Shown: positions 26,118 to 32,981 of the stretch, piece by piece
How positions within the stretch are numbered: position 1 is the first letter of the stretch
Layout of the letters: each line of letters starts with the position of its first letter
Assembly: GCF_000696385.1 (NCBI RefSeq)
Contig: NZ_JJMN01000057.1
Span: 1 to 32,981 of the forward strand
Direction: 5' to 3'
Origin: Vibrio metoecus
GTDB taxonomy: Bacteria > Pseudomonadota > Gammaproteobacteria > Enterobacterales > Vibrionaceae
Length of the DNA stretch: 32,981 nt
Notes under the pieces: model-generated
What the model was told of the DNA's origin: nothing
What the model saw: the letters and a program-made list of their open reading frames with translations, nothing else
Database searches by the model: none
Program-made: the position numbers and the translations under genes

Positions 26118-28963
26118 AGGGATAACCCCAACCATTGTTGCCCACAACAACAGGCTCTCCAGTGAGGTACTCATACAACGTCGGTGCTAAAGAACCGTTT
26201 TGCTCTGATTGCAAGGCGGTAGCATTGCGCCCTATGGGTTTGCCCCAGAAACCTAAGAAGGCATCTTTTTACCAAATAACTTTCACCAGCATGCCGGCCA
26301 GGTACTTTGGTGTTGTAGCCTAGCCCATCACGAGGAAATAGGTTGATCGTTCCGGCCCGATCTTCTTCATAAATCACCGCTAATTGATTCACCGAATCGG
26401 GACGAGGTGTAAAACGCGTCAGCATCCGCCACTCTGACTCATCACACCAGCTCGCTACATCACTCTCCTTCGCGCGATAAAGGCATTTATCCATCAAACG
26501 GGCAAATTCATTGAGATCCGTCGCATCCGGGGTGGGCAAATATGGGTTAAGTTGCTGCAATTGAAGTAATTGAGGCTTGCCTTGCACAGCGGAATAGAAA
26601 CGTTTGTTGCCTGATTGGCGGATGAGTTCATCCAAACGTTTCCCCTCACGCATACCGATCACGCGCACCGTGCAATCTTCAAGCGTGCAAGCGCCTTCCC
26701 TTACTACCAAATAATCCAACGTTTCGCCTAAACGGGTAAGACTTTCATTGACGATATCAATCACTTTATCACCGCCTCTGGGTTGCCATTGAGTCAACTC
26801 GTTATAGACAGGTTGTGTTGTCCACCCCGCCGTGGCGTTAAAAAAGTCCAACATGAAGTTGCCACCTGCAGTGGAAGCCACCACCACATCCACGGCTTGA
26901 TAACTCGGTGCATTTAACGCGTTCGTCAGCTTAGGGCCTTCGCCTTCATCGGAAGAGATTTTCTCGACCACAATCGAAATCCCCAGTTCCTCTTGTAATG
27001 GCACAAAAATCTGTTTTTCGGGATTTAATGAACCGTAGACTGGCGACAAACCATGATCACCCGCCATACCCCACAAGGTGCGATCATAAACTCCCGCTTT
27101 TTGATAGGCAGCTTCCGTTGCTCTCAACCAGTAATCCAACCGATTTAATTCTCCGGTTGGCATGATCACTTCATCACTGAACGGCCCTGTAAAATGCGCA
27201 AAATGATCAGGCCAAGGATTATAAATCAAGGTGTAATCTGGCATCCCATCGATATCTAGCTCGGCATATTTTTCTAATTGCTGTTCAATGCGTTGCTTTA
27301 AGGTGACACGGGTTATCAATGCCCACTTGGGCGTATTTTGGTACGCCGAGATTTGCTCAATGAGCTTCGGTCTTAAGTTAGCCAAACGTTGTTCGACATC
27401 CGCTCGTTCGTTGAGCTCTCGTAAACAACGTTTTTCGCCAAAATCCCGTAATGTTTCTCCCGCCCCTAAGTTCACTAATCCATCGTAGGTAACATGGGCA
27501 TTCCAATCATATTGAGCATTACAGTTCAGCGTTTTTAAATAATCGAGGCGATCAAACATCGTCTTTACACCACGTTCATTCACTAAGCGATCTAACTGCA
27601 AAGCGTCGTTACCAAAAAAGTAGTAAGCGCGATCTTCTTTACGATCCACAAAATGAAAATTCGGGATACCGGTTCCCCCTAACCCAGAGACTTTCGCACC
27701 GGTTTTTATAATCGGAAGATTCCTTACACTGATCGTTGGTGTTGAAGAAATGCCGACCTGCACAATACTCGATCGATAGTTCTGATAGAGCTGTTTGAAA
27801 AATGGTAAGTAATGAGGATCATGGTAAGGCTGCTCAGAGAGCAATTGCATGAATCTGACCTGCTGTTCATGCTCTGGTTTTGTAAAATACGATGAATGGT
27901 TATGTTTAACTGCATCAACATGTTGTTGGTAAGCCACTTGAATGAATGGCTTTTTCGGATCCACCAAGCCTTCTAATAACCCCTGTTGCAAACCATCCAC
28001 AGTAATTTGAACAGCCAAACGACGCTGCTGTTGAGATTGCAAGAATGCGATCACTTGTTGAGGGTCATCACTCAACTGTTCCGTAAGCCACTCTTGTAAA
28101 CGCTCAGTACGCTCTTTTTGATAGAGAAACTGGCGATAACCCTTTAAAACATTTAGACGCACAAAATCAATCAAGCTAACGGTGATCGCCTGTGCTTTAT
28201 TATTCACTTTCTCGGCATTTTCCGGTTTAGCGTCTTCCAACACGCTTAACAGCGCATTTTTCATTTCGCCCTCGTCCATCCCATTGGCCGTTTGGCGCAA
28301 AATATCCACCACTTGAGGCTGAATTTTCGTAACTAATACTTGGTCAGCGGGTGTATCCGATAAGTATTGGTAATGTGCGGGCAGTTGTTTTAGATCGCGC
28401 CACTCACCAATCTGCACCAATGCATCATATAAACGCACCATAGTCGCAATGAATTGGCTATCAACTTTAATCCCTTCTTGATGAGCTTGGTCTTTATCAT
28501 GTTGGTTTTGCTGTGTACTAAGCGCTTTATCAAGTGAAAATAGGCTGTGTTCAAAACCTTTCAACGCTTCATGGTCATACACTTTCGATACATATTGCTT
28601 AAATTCATCATCCGCCGACATTCCACTATAACGGTCGTAATACTGATAGAGAAAATAGCCAAGCGGAATTGCGTAAGATGGGTCAGAGATTTGTGCAATC
28701 ACCCGAGCTTTGGTTTTTACATCTAGCGGAAGAGCCAAGATGTAGCTATCTAGCGTGACACCCGCAATAGTAAAGAGCGCAGTATCACGCGTTATCATCG
28801 TCGAATAACTCACCGAGTTCGTAATTTGGTGCTTAAAAACGTGAGCAGAGTTATAAACACTTCCCACAACAGGAAGGGATTCAACGGTAGCATTCACCGC
28901 AAAAGATAAACAACCTAGAGCGGCGATAACGGAGAGTGGTTTGCGTTGATAGGTAGCGGGCAT
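26089..28963 (-). pseudogene. Exported alkaline-phosphatase-superfamily protein (type I phosphodiesterase fold), one apparent frameshift
   Basis: A long protein with an N-terminal signal peptide (LSVIAALGCLSFAVNA, cleaved near residue 25), a helical region to about 390, and a C-terminal alkaline-phosphatase-like domain with metal-binding signatures: YNPWPDHFAHFTGP, GMAGDHGLSPV and GRHAGES. The open frame runs on to 26171 and ends in unrelated basic residues. Removing one A from the A5 run at 26266-26270 gives VKDAFLGFWGKP and a natural C-terminus ending LLNKLDIQ at 26089, total 957 residues. The protein is periplasmic or surface-exposed and probably cleaves a phosphate ester or phosphodiester; I do not recognise a named family. 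AGGAAG precedes the ATG. The frameshift would replace about the last 60 residues, including conserved ones near the H of GRHAGES. Confidence 0.8.
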
Positions 28964-29337
28964 ATTTCTTCCTGCGTCAGAGAATGCTAGAGATTAAAGT
29001 TCAATATCTTGAAAGCTACACATTTTTCCTTTGATAACACAATGAATCAATAGGTATTTTTTAACTTTGACTCGATATCTCTTTATTGGATGAAACGGCT
29101 TTGTCGCTCTGAAAAATCCCCCTCCGCCCCACCATCACTGACGCAACCACCGTATTGTCTAGTTCCGCAGCAGGCAATGAAAAGACCTTTCAATCAATGC
29201 ATTGAAATGACTAGACCATCATTAGTGATTCGTCACTTGCAAATCAGCAACCTTAACTTGTCATTATTAACACTTACGCAACGCCACGGACTTTCCTATT
29301 GTTAATGTACTCACCTTGTCTTATTTAGGAAGATGCA
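28964..29337. other. Intergenic region, phosphatase gene / 59-residue gene
   Basis: 374 bases between divergent genes. I see no convincing gene, repeat or operator. An open frame at 29090-29305 (71 codons) has no ribosome site and low-complexity composition and is left out. AT-rich near both ends, as expected for promoters. Confidence 0.35.
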
Positions 29338-29517
29338 ATGAAAGTTCTAATTCAATTTGATCAAGCCGGTAGCTATAAAGACAGTTTTTGGGACGAGCCT
29401 GTGTTTCATGCAAAAGGAGAGCTGTTTCCAGTCACCCCAATCAGTGCCGTAGAGCTCATTGAGAACAGCCAAGCGCATTTATACATCGATGAAAATGGCG
29501 AGCTTGTCATCACTTAG
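29338..29517 (+). CDS. Small conserved-looking protein, 59 residues, unknown function
   Basis: ATG at 29338 with AGGA eight bases upstream opens a 59-codon frame ending TAG. The protein begins MKVLIQFDQAGSYKDSFWDE and ends in YIDENGELVIT: acidic, no membrane segment, with an aromatic FWDEPVF patch and a beta-rich look. Codon use resembles its neighbours, and it is followed by a hairpin terminator, which supports a real gene. No family recognised; it looks like a soluble domain of the small Vibrio hypothetical type. Confidence 0.7.
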   Translation: MKVLIQFDQAGSYKDSFWDEPVFHAKGELFPVTPISAVELIENSQAHLYIDENGELVIT

Positions 29518-29544
29518 CACATATCATTGAAGTGTTGCTTACAC

Positions 29545-29573
29545 AGCAAAGAGCATAAATTTAAGCTTTTGCT
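29545..29573. terminator. Bidirectional terminator between the 59-residue gene and the isochorismatase gene
   Basis: AGCAAAGAGC (29545-29554) pairs with GCTTTTGCT (29565-29573) with a one-base bulge. Lies between convergent genes. Confidence 0.6.
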
Positions 29574-29575
29574 GA

Positions 29576-30115
29576 TTATTTGATGAGATTCAAGATCGTT
29601 TTAAATTCGGGGGCTCGGCAATCTTGCACCAATTCATAAAGACACATCTCAACACCTGTCATCGGCACGCCTTGCTGAGACAGTTTATCTATCGCTAACG
29701 ATTTATTCGCTTGGAGTCGAGATGAAGTGCAATCAATCACTAAATGCGGGTCGTAACCTAATTGTTTCAAACGACTGATAGTTTGATAAACACAAATGTG
29801 GGCTTCAATTCCAGCCACCAGCCAAGAAGTGCGCCCAGTCGCCTGAATTGCATGGATAAACAGAGGCTCTTGCCCAGCATCAAATGTGTATTTGGTAATG
29901 CGTTTGAAATCGGGCAGATATTGGCGTATTTCCTCTACCGTATCCCCTAATTTATCCGGATTCTGTTCTAACCAAAGGACAGGCATCCCTAGTGCTTGCA
30001 CACCTTGAACTAACTTCTGGCACTGCTCGATCAATGCCTTACTCTCAACAACGGTACGAGCGAGTTTACCTTGAATATCAATCAGAATAAGTCCTGTATT
30101 CTCTTTATTCAGCAT
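29576..30115 (-). CDS. Isochorismatase-family cysteine hydrolase
   Basis: A 179-residue single-domain hydrolase. The catalytic triad is D13 (LILIDIQGKL), K75 (ITKYTFDA) and C108 in GIEAHICVYQT, the latter preceded by the cis-peptide I103-E104 typical of the family. Closest in style to YcaC-type hydrolases of unknown substrate rather than to siderophore isochorismatases, since no carrier domain or siderophore genes are present. Cytoplasmic. GGAG precedes the ATG. It could be co-transcribed with the MccF-like gene 88 bases upstream on the same strand, but a palindrome lies between them. Confidence 0.88.
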   Translation of the reverse strand: MLNKENTGLILIDIQGKLARTVVESKALIEQCQKLVQGVQALGMPVLWLEQNPDKLGDTVEEIRQYLPDFKRITKYTFDAGQEPLFIHAIQATGRTSWLVAGIEAHICVYQTISRLKQLGYDPHLVIDCTSSRLQANKSLAIDKLSQQGVPMTGVEMCLYELVQDCRAPEFKTILNLIK

Positions 30116-30139
30116 ACTGACTCCAGATAACGCTAAATA

Positions 30140-30153
30140 GGCAGATATCTGCC
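30140..30153. promoter_or_regulatory. 14-bp perfect palindrome upstream of the isochorismatase gene
   Basis: GGCAGATATCTGCC, centred about 32 bases before the isochorismatase ATG. The position suits an operator; no protein is assigned. Confidence 0.35.
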
Positions 30154-30203
30154 ATTACTACCTTGTAAATCGGGCCCAACAAGAACCCTTTTTTATCTTC
30201 TTT

Positions 30204-31217
30204 TTACTCGGCAGATAACCAACGTTCTTCCAATTGAAAGGTGTGATTATCAAAATCGATCGTACCACGCACACCTAATGGAGTCACAAGCATAGGGTGT
30301 GTATGACAACTATCGAAACCATAAAGTATCGGGATCTTCTTCCCAGCTAAGACTTCCAACAAAACATCAAGCGGCGTACGATCACTGCCTTTGTGATCAA
30401 ACAACTCATGTTTACCCAAGATTACTGCTCCGATATTGTCAAATACCTCACAGGCAAGAAGGTGGGCAAATGAACGTTCAACTGTATCGATGCCTTTTAA
30501 AGAATCTTCTATCAACAATATGTCACCAGGTTCAATTTCTGGCATATATCGACTTCCCCAAATACCAGCCATCGTATTTAAGTTTCCACCAATAATACGC
30601 CCCGTAACTTTTCCTTCTCCCATAAATAACCATTCATTCGGGTAGACAGGTTTAGCTGATTCTTGAGTTTCCCAATCGTGTTTAATGTCTGTCCATGACA
30701 TGGGCATAGCGTACTGATATTGACTAACTTCGGAACACAACAGGTCAACAAAGGATTGGAAAGTTTCATCCACCAACGGAGGGAATTCACCAAATGATGC
30801 AACTAAGGCTGGGCCATAAAATGTAACGAGGCCAGTTTGAGCATAGATACCCAGTAGTAAGGCAGTAACATCCGAATATCCAATGATGATTTTTGGATCG
30901 CGCTTTAACGCTTCATAATCGATATATGGCAGCAACGCATTACTATTGTTACCGCCAATCGTAGACATGATACAACGAACACTTGGGTCCCGGATGAGTT
31001 GGTTCAACTCTTCAGCACGTTCTTGAATGGAACCTGACCGATAGTAATCTGACTGTCCAGTAAGTTCTCCCTCAACTAATTTGAATCCTTGTTTCTCAAG
31101 GTAAGATTTGGCTCTTTCAAATCGCTTAGGGGCAAAGACAGTTGCGGGTGACGAGGGTGAAAAGAAACCAATCTTGTCTCCCAAACATAAAGCCTTAGGA
31201 TATAACATCGACCACAA
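30204..31217 (-). CDS. S66-family LD-carboxypeptidase-like protein (MccF-like)
   Basis: A 337-residue serine peptidase of family S66. The nucleophile is S115 in IIGYSDVTAL, with E237 (LLIEDS) and H305 (SCHTHPM) completing the Ser-Glu-His triad at MccF-like spacing. The family covers LD-carboxypeptidases of peptidoglycan recycling and MccF, which cleaves the amide of microcin C-type nucleotide antibiotics and gives immunity. The sequence looks more MccF-like (long loop about 160-200, GIDTVERSFAHLL). No microcin biosynthesis genes are visible. Its start lies 25 bases past the decayed VCR and its direction fits the integron array, so it may be a former integron cassette. Codon use is more AT-rich than the genes to its left. 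Confidence 0.87.
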   Translation of the reverse strand: MWSMLYPKALCLGDKIGFFSPSSPATVFAPKRFERAKSYLEKQGFKLVEGELTGQSDYYRSGSIQERAEELNQLIRDPSVRCIMSTIGGNNSNALLPYIDYEALKRDPKIIIGYSDVTALLLGIYAQTGLVTFYGPALVASFGEFPPLVDETFQSFVDLLCSEVSQYQYAMPMSWTDIKHDWETQESAKPVYPNEWLFMGEGKVTGRIIGGNLNTMAGIWGSRYMPEIEPGDILLIEDSLKGIDTVERSFAHLLACEVFDNIGAVILGKHELFDHKGSDRTPLDVLLEVLAGKKIPILYGFDSCHTHPMLVTPLGVRGTIDFDNHTFQLEERWLSAE

Positions 31218-31242
31218 TCCTCCATAATATGAATAAGCAAAA

Positions 31243-31276
31243 TAACACCCACTTATAGGACTGGCAATGCATTATC
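31243..31276 (-). repeat. Decayed, truncated VCR (attC) end
   Basis: TAACACCCACTTATAGGACT followed by GGCAATGCATTAT aligns base for base, without gaps, to the 3' end of the intact VCR at 32174-32206, with about nine substitutions, mostly transitions. The match stops after about 34 bases, where the IS30 remnant region begins. The outer core reads GTTA on the minus strand as in a real attC. It marks an old recombination point of the superintegron. Confidence 0.65.
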
Positions 31277-31304
31277 CACAAACCCAATAAGTTCATACGA
31301 TAAC

Positions 31305-31658
31305 ATGCAAAAACAACAGACAATCAACCCAACAGCGCGCTGCCTACGATTTATGAGTCGATTTGCTGCTCTGTTTACCACCATAACCGCCGATAATGGC
31401 ACTGAGTTTAACCAATATGAGCTTATTGAAGCAGCCACTGATACTCGATTTTATTTTGCTAACCCACACCACTCTTGGGAACGAGGAACCAATGAAAATA
31501 CCAACGGCCTTATCCGACAATATCTCCACAAAGGCACCTCAATGGCGACACTGACTCAAGCAAAGTGCAACGCGATTGCCCACAAACTTAACCGTAGACC
31601 CAGAACTCGTCTGAGCTTTCAAACTCCGGAGGAATGTTTTGTTGGATATTATCGCTGA
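31305..31658 (+). mobile_element. IS30-family transposase remnant (C-terminal third)
   Basis: An open frame of 117 codons whose last about 93 residues are a clear IS30-family DDE transposase end: TITADNGTEFNQYE with the second catalytic Asp (D30 of the frame), then FANPHHSWERGTNENTNGLI with the catalytic Glu, and NRRPRTRLSFQTPEECF. The first about 24 residues are not transposase-like, so the N-terminus and left end are gone. A sequence reading GTTGCACTTCAAACTTGA at about 31664-31681 resembles the end of such elements. It cannot transpose by itself. It interrupts the decayed VCR. Confidence 0.85.
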
Positions 31659-31737
31659 TCGTTGCACTTCAAACTTGATACTAAGCCGTGATCTGCTGCG
31701 CATTGTAGGAACTTCTTTATCAATTGCCATAGTACCG

Positions 31738-31743
31738 TATAAT
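31738..31743 (+). promoter_or_regulatory. Candidate -10 element of the SEC-C gene
   Basis: TATAAT 42 bases before the ATG; no good -35 at standard spacing. Confidence 0.35.
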
Positions 31744-31784
31744 CGCGCACCAATTACACCACACCAACCACCAGTGAGTTTCAA

Positions 31785-32117
31785 ATGTCCAAACTATTCT
31801 TCAAAGGTCGAATCGATGCTCGGCAAAACCACGTCATTTCAGGCTACAACGTAAAACGTGATGTAAAAGCAGGCACTGAAGAAGCTCCAATCAATGTTGT
31901 CGTTCCAACCGAGGCTCGTAAAGCAGAAATCGAAGCATTGCTTTCTGAGCACTCTATAGTGGCCAGTATTGTCATAGACCCAAAGCAACCAGAGAACATT
32001 GTTGAACTCGATACACTATTACATAAGCCTAAAACTATTACCTTTGATAAAACACCAAACCGTAATGATCCATGCATTTGCGGAAGTGGGAAAAAGTATA
32101 AGAAGTGCTGTGCTTAA
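31785..32117 (+). CDS. PBPRA1643-family SEC-C metal-binding protein
   Basis: A 110-residue protein with a C-terminal SEC-C motif, RNDPCICGSGKKYKKCC (C97, C99, C108, C109), the zinc-binding signature seen at the end of SecA. The preceding domain (1-88) starts MSKLFFKGRIDARQNHVISG and is typical of the small PBPRA1643 family found in Vibrio and Photobacterium. Function unknown; the motif suggests zinc-dependent contact with a protein or nucleic acid. It runs opposite to the VCR at 32174 and has its own terminator right before that VCR, so it is either an inverted cassette or a chromosomal gene caught between two VCRs. Confidence 0.85.
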   Translation: MSKLFFKGRIDARQNHVISGYNVKRDVKAGTEEAPINVVVPTEARKAEIEALLSEHSIVASIVIDPKQPENIVELDTLLHKPKTITFDKTPNRNDPCICGSGKKYKKCCA

Positions 32118-32136
32118 CTTTCGGTAATTACATTAG

Positions 32137-32159
32137 AAGCCGTTTTCTGACGGCTTTTA
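32137..32159 (+). terminator. Intrinsic terminator after the SEC-C gene
   Basis: AAGCCGT (32137-32143) pairs with ACGGCTT (32150-32156), followed by T residues, 20 bases after the stop. Confidence 0.8.
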
Positions 32160-32173
32160 ACGTTAAAACGGTA

Positions 32174-32296
32174 TAACGCCCGCCTAAGGGGCTGGCAACG
32201 CATAACACTAAACTCAAACACAACAACCGTTAACCACCGCGGCTCATTGGGACTGAATACGCCACGCGTTGACCGTCCCTCTTGAGGCGTTTGTTA
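32174..32296 (-). repeat. Vibrio cholerae repeat (VCR), attC site of the superintegron
   Basis: A 123-bp element. On the plus strand it begins TAACGCCCGCCTAAGGGGCT and ends in GAGGCGTTTGTTA, the reverse complement of the VCR consensus as I remember it. Outer core sites are TAAC/GTTA; inner complementary arms give the imperfect hairpin that IntI recombines as single strand. The array therefore runs right to left in this window, with the integrase to the right, outside. It is the last intact attC before the chromosomal genes. Confidence 0.95.
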
Positions 32297-32330
32297 GTTT
32301 GCTTTTACTTAAACCGTGCGATTTAATCAT

Positions 32331-32359
32331 TTTAAACACTTCGCACCATAAGCTATACT
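32331..32359 (+). promoter_or_regulatory. Candidate promoter of the toxin-antitoxin cassette
   Basis: TTTAAA (32331-32336), 17-base spacer, TATACT (32354-32359), 30 bases before the antitoxin ATG. A cassette-borne promoter is expected for toxin-antitoxin cassettes, which must be expressed regardless of position. Confidence 0.5.
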
Positions 32360-32388
32360 CTCTACAACTTTGAGCGAGGAGCCTAGCG

Positions 32389-32631
32389 ATGCACACACTA
32401 ACAGCAAACGATGCTAAACGAAATTTTGGTGAACTTCTTCTAAGCGCACAGCGCGAGCCTGTCATCATTAGCAAAAACAGTAAAAATACCGTCGTTGTCA
32501 TGTCCATCAAGGATTTCGAAGAACTTGAAGCCATGAAACTCGATTATCTCAAACACTGCTTTGAGTCCGCTCAAAAAGACTTAGACAGTGGCAAAACCAT
32601 TGATGGTGCTACGTTTCTAAATGCCCTTTGA
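32389..32631 (+). CDS. Phd/YefM-family antitoxin
   Basis: An 80-residue antitoxin: MHTLTANDAKRNFGELLLSA is the Phd/YefM DNA-binding N-terminus, followed by PVIISKNSKNTVVVMSIKDFEELE and a C-terminal toxin-binding helix (about 50-80). GAGGAG lies seven bases before the ATG. As in the family, the protein should repress its own promoter and neutralise the toxin encoded just downstream (17-base gap). It is transcribed in the opposite direction to the VCR of its cassette. Confidence 0.92.
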   Translation: MHTLTANDAKRNFGELLLSAQREPVIISKNSKNTVVVMSIKDFEELEAMKLDYLKHCFESAQKDLDSGKTIDGATFLNAL

Positions 32632-32648
32632 TTGAGCATTATCTCGAT

Positions 32649-32981
32649 ATGCAAAACAAACAATATAAGCTCAGCCAATTAGCCCAAGAGCACTTGCTCA
32701 AGATTAAAAACTACACCATTGAAAACTTTGCTGAAACGCAATGGCGGAAATACAAGTCGACCTTGCTTTCAGGTTTCCAAACTCTAGCGGATAACCCAGG
32801 GCTAGGAAAAAACTGTGAAGATATTTACCAAAATGGTTTTTACTTTCCCGTGGGAAAACACATGGCCTATTACACCAAAGAAACAGACTTCATTCTCATC
32901 GTCGCTGTATTAGGGCAATCACAGTTACCCCAGAAACATCTCACACAGTCACGCTTTGTTTCTTATTCTCCGATTGCAAAC
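32649..32981 (+). CDS. ParE/RelE-superfamily toxin (runs off the window)
   Basis: Open from the ATG at 32649 to the last base, 111 codons with no stop. It starts MQNKQYKLSQLAQEHLLKIK and contains WRKYKSTLLSGFQTLADNPG, YFPVGKHMAYY and ILIVAVLGQSQLP, the layout of ParE toxins (two N-terminal helices, then a beta sheet). ParE toxins poison DNA gyrase; RelE relatives cut mRNA. The YFPVGKHMAYY segment favours ParE. The pairing with a Phd-type antitoxin is common in the superintegron. Family length is about 95-115 residues, so the end should be close to the window edge. The start has only a weak ribosome site, which suits coupling to the antitoxin. Confidence 0.82.
   Translation, partial: MQNKQYKLSQLAQEHLLKIKNYTIENFAETQWRKYKSTLLSGFQTLADNPGLGKNCEDIYQNGFYFPVGKHMAYYTKETDFILIVAVLGQSQLPQKHLTQSRFVSYSPIAN

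Noticed and set aside
29090..29305. A 71-codon plus-strand frame in the gap before the 59-residue gene
   Set aside because: No ribosome site, low-complexity Pro/Ser/Gln-rich composition, no recognisable motif.
30116..30203. A VCR downstream of the MccF-like gene
   Set aside because: Searched by eye for the TAAC/GTTA cores and the conserved arms after the stop codon; nothing convincing, only the 14-bp palindrome.
32174..32296. CRISPR-like repeat
   Set aside because: A single 123-bp element with attC core sites and VCR sequence, not a repeat-spacer array; no CRISPR array is visible anywhere in the window.

Overview
The window looks like chromosome 2 DNA of a Vibrio of the cholerae clade (V. 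cholerae, V. mimicus, V. metoecus or a close relative). The main reasons are the adjacent CAI-1 quorum-sensing genes cqsA/cqsS, the fruB-fruK-fruA operon with a Cra/FruR repressor, nrdDG, clcA, and a 123-bp VCR-type attC site at the right edge, which is the hallmark of the cholerae superintegron. Gene content and order match my memory of V. cholerae N16961 VCA05xx read in reverse, but CqsS differs at many residues from the sequence I remember, so I do not assign a species.

Layout. 1-1310 is a scarred region: the tail of an IS4-family transposase, a tatA paralogue, and a kup potassium-transporter remnant fused by deletion to the last residues of a response regulator. 1312-6262 carries a ribosome-assembly GTPase (rbgA/ylqF), a COG0523 metallochaperone, the clcA H+/Cl- antiporter and a TDT-type transporter with a TTG start. 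6462-9745 is the CAI-1 system: synthase cqsA facing its receptor kinase cqsS, which is frameshifted twice here. 9845-14027 is the sbcDC nuclease operon. 14196-19391 is the fructose module, with three palindromic operators between cra and fruB; fruB is frameshifted. 19448-21363 holds a retropepsin-like lipoprotein and a class I aminotransferase. 21486-24213 is the anaerobic ribonucleotide reductase operon nrdDG, with two NrdR boxes and a perfect FNR box, followed by a possible small RNA. 24551-28963 holds an AhpD-like protein, a divergent AraC regulator and a large exported alkaline-phosphatase-superfamily protein (frameshifted near its C-terminus). 29338-31217 holds a 59-residue protein, an isochorismatase-family hydrolase and an MccF-like peptidase.

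31243-32981 is the distal end of the superintegron: a decayed VCR next to an IS30-family transposase remnant, a SEC-C protein, one intact VCR, and a Phd/ParE toxin-antitoxin cassette running opposite to the VCR and off the window end.

The most important caution for a reader: kup, cqsS (twice), fruB and the phosphatase gene all carry frameshifts that read best as extra bases, mostly A/T. In cqsS, removing two bases at each site restores exactly the 686-residue protein with H194 and D618 in place. That pattern suggests insertion-type sequencing errors at least as strongly as real gene decay. The kup fusion is different, because most of the gene is physically missing.
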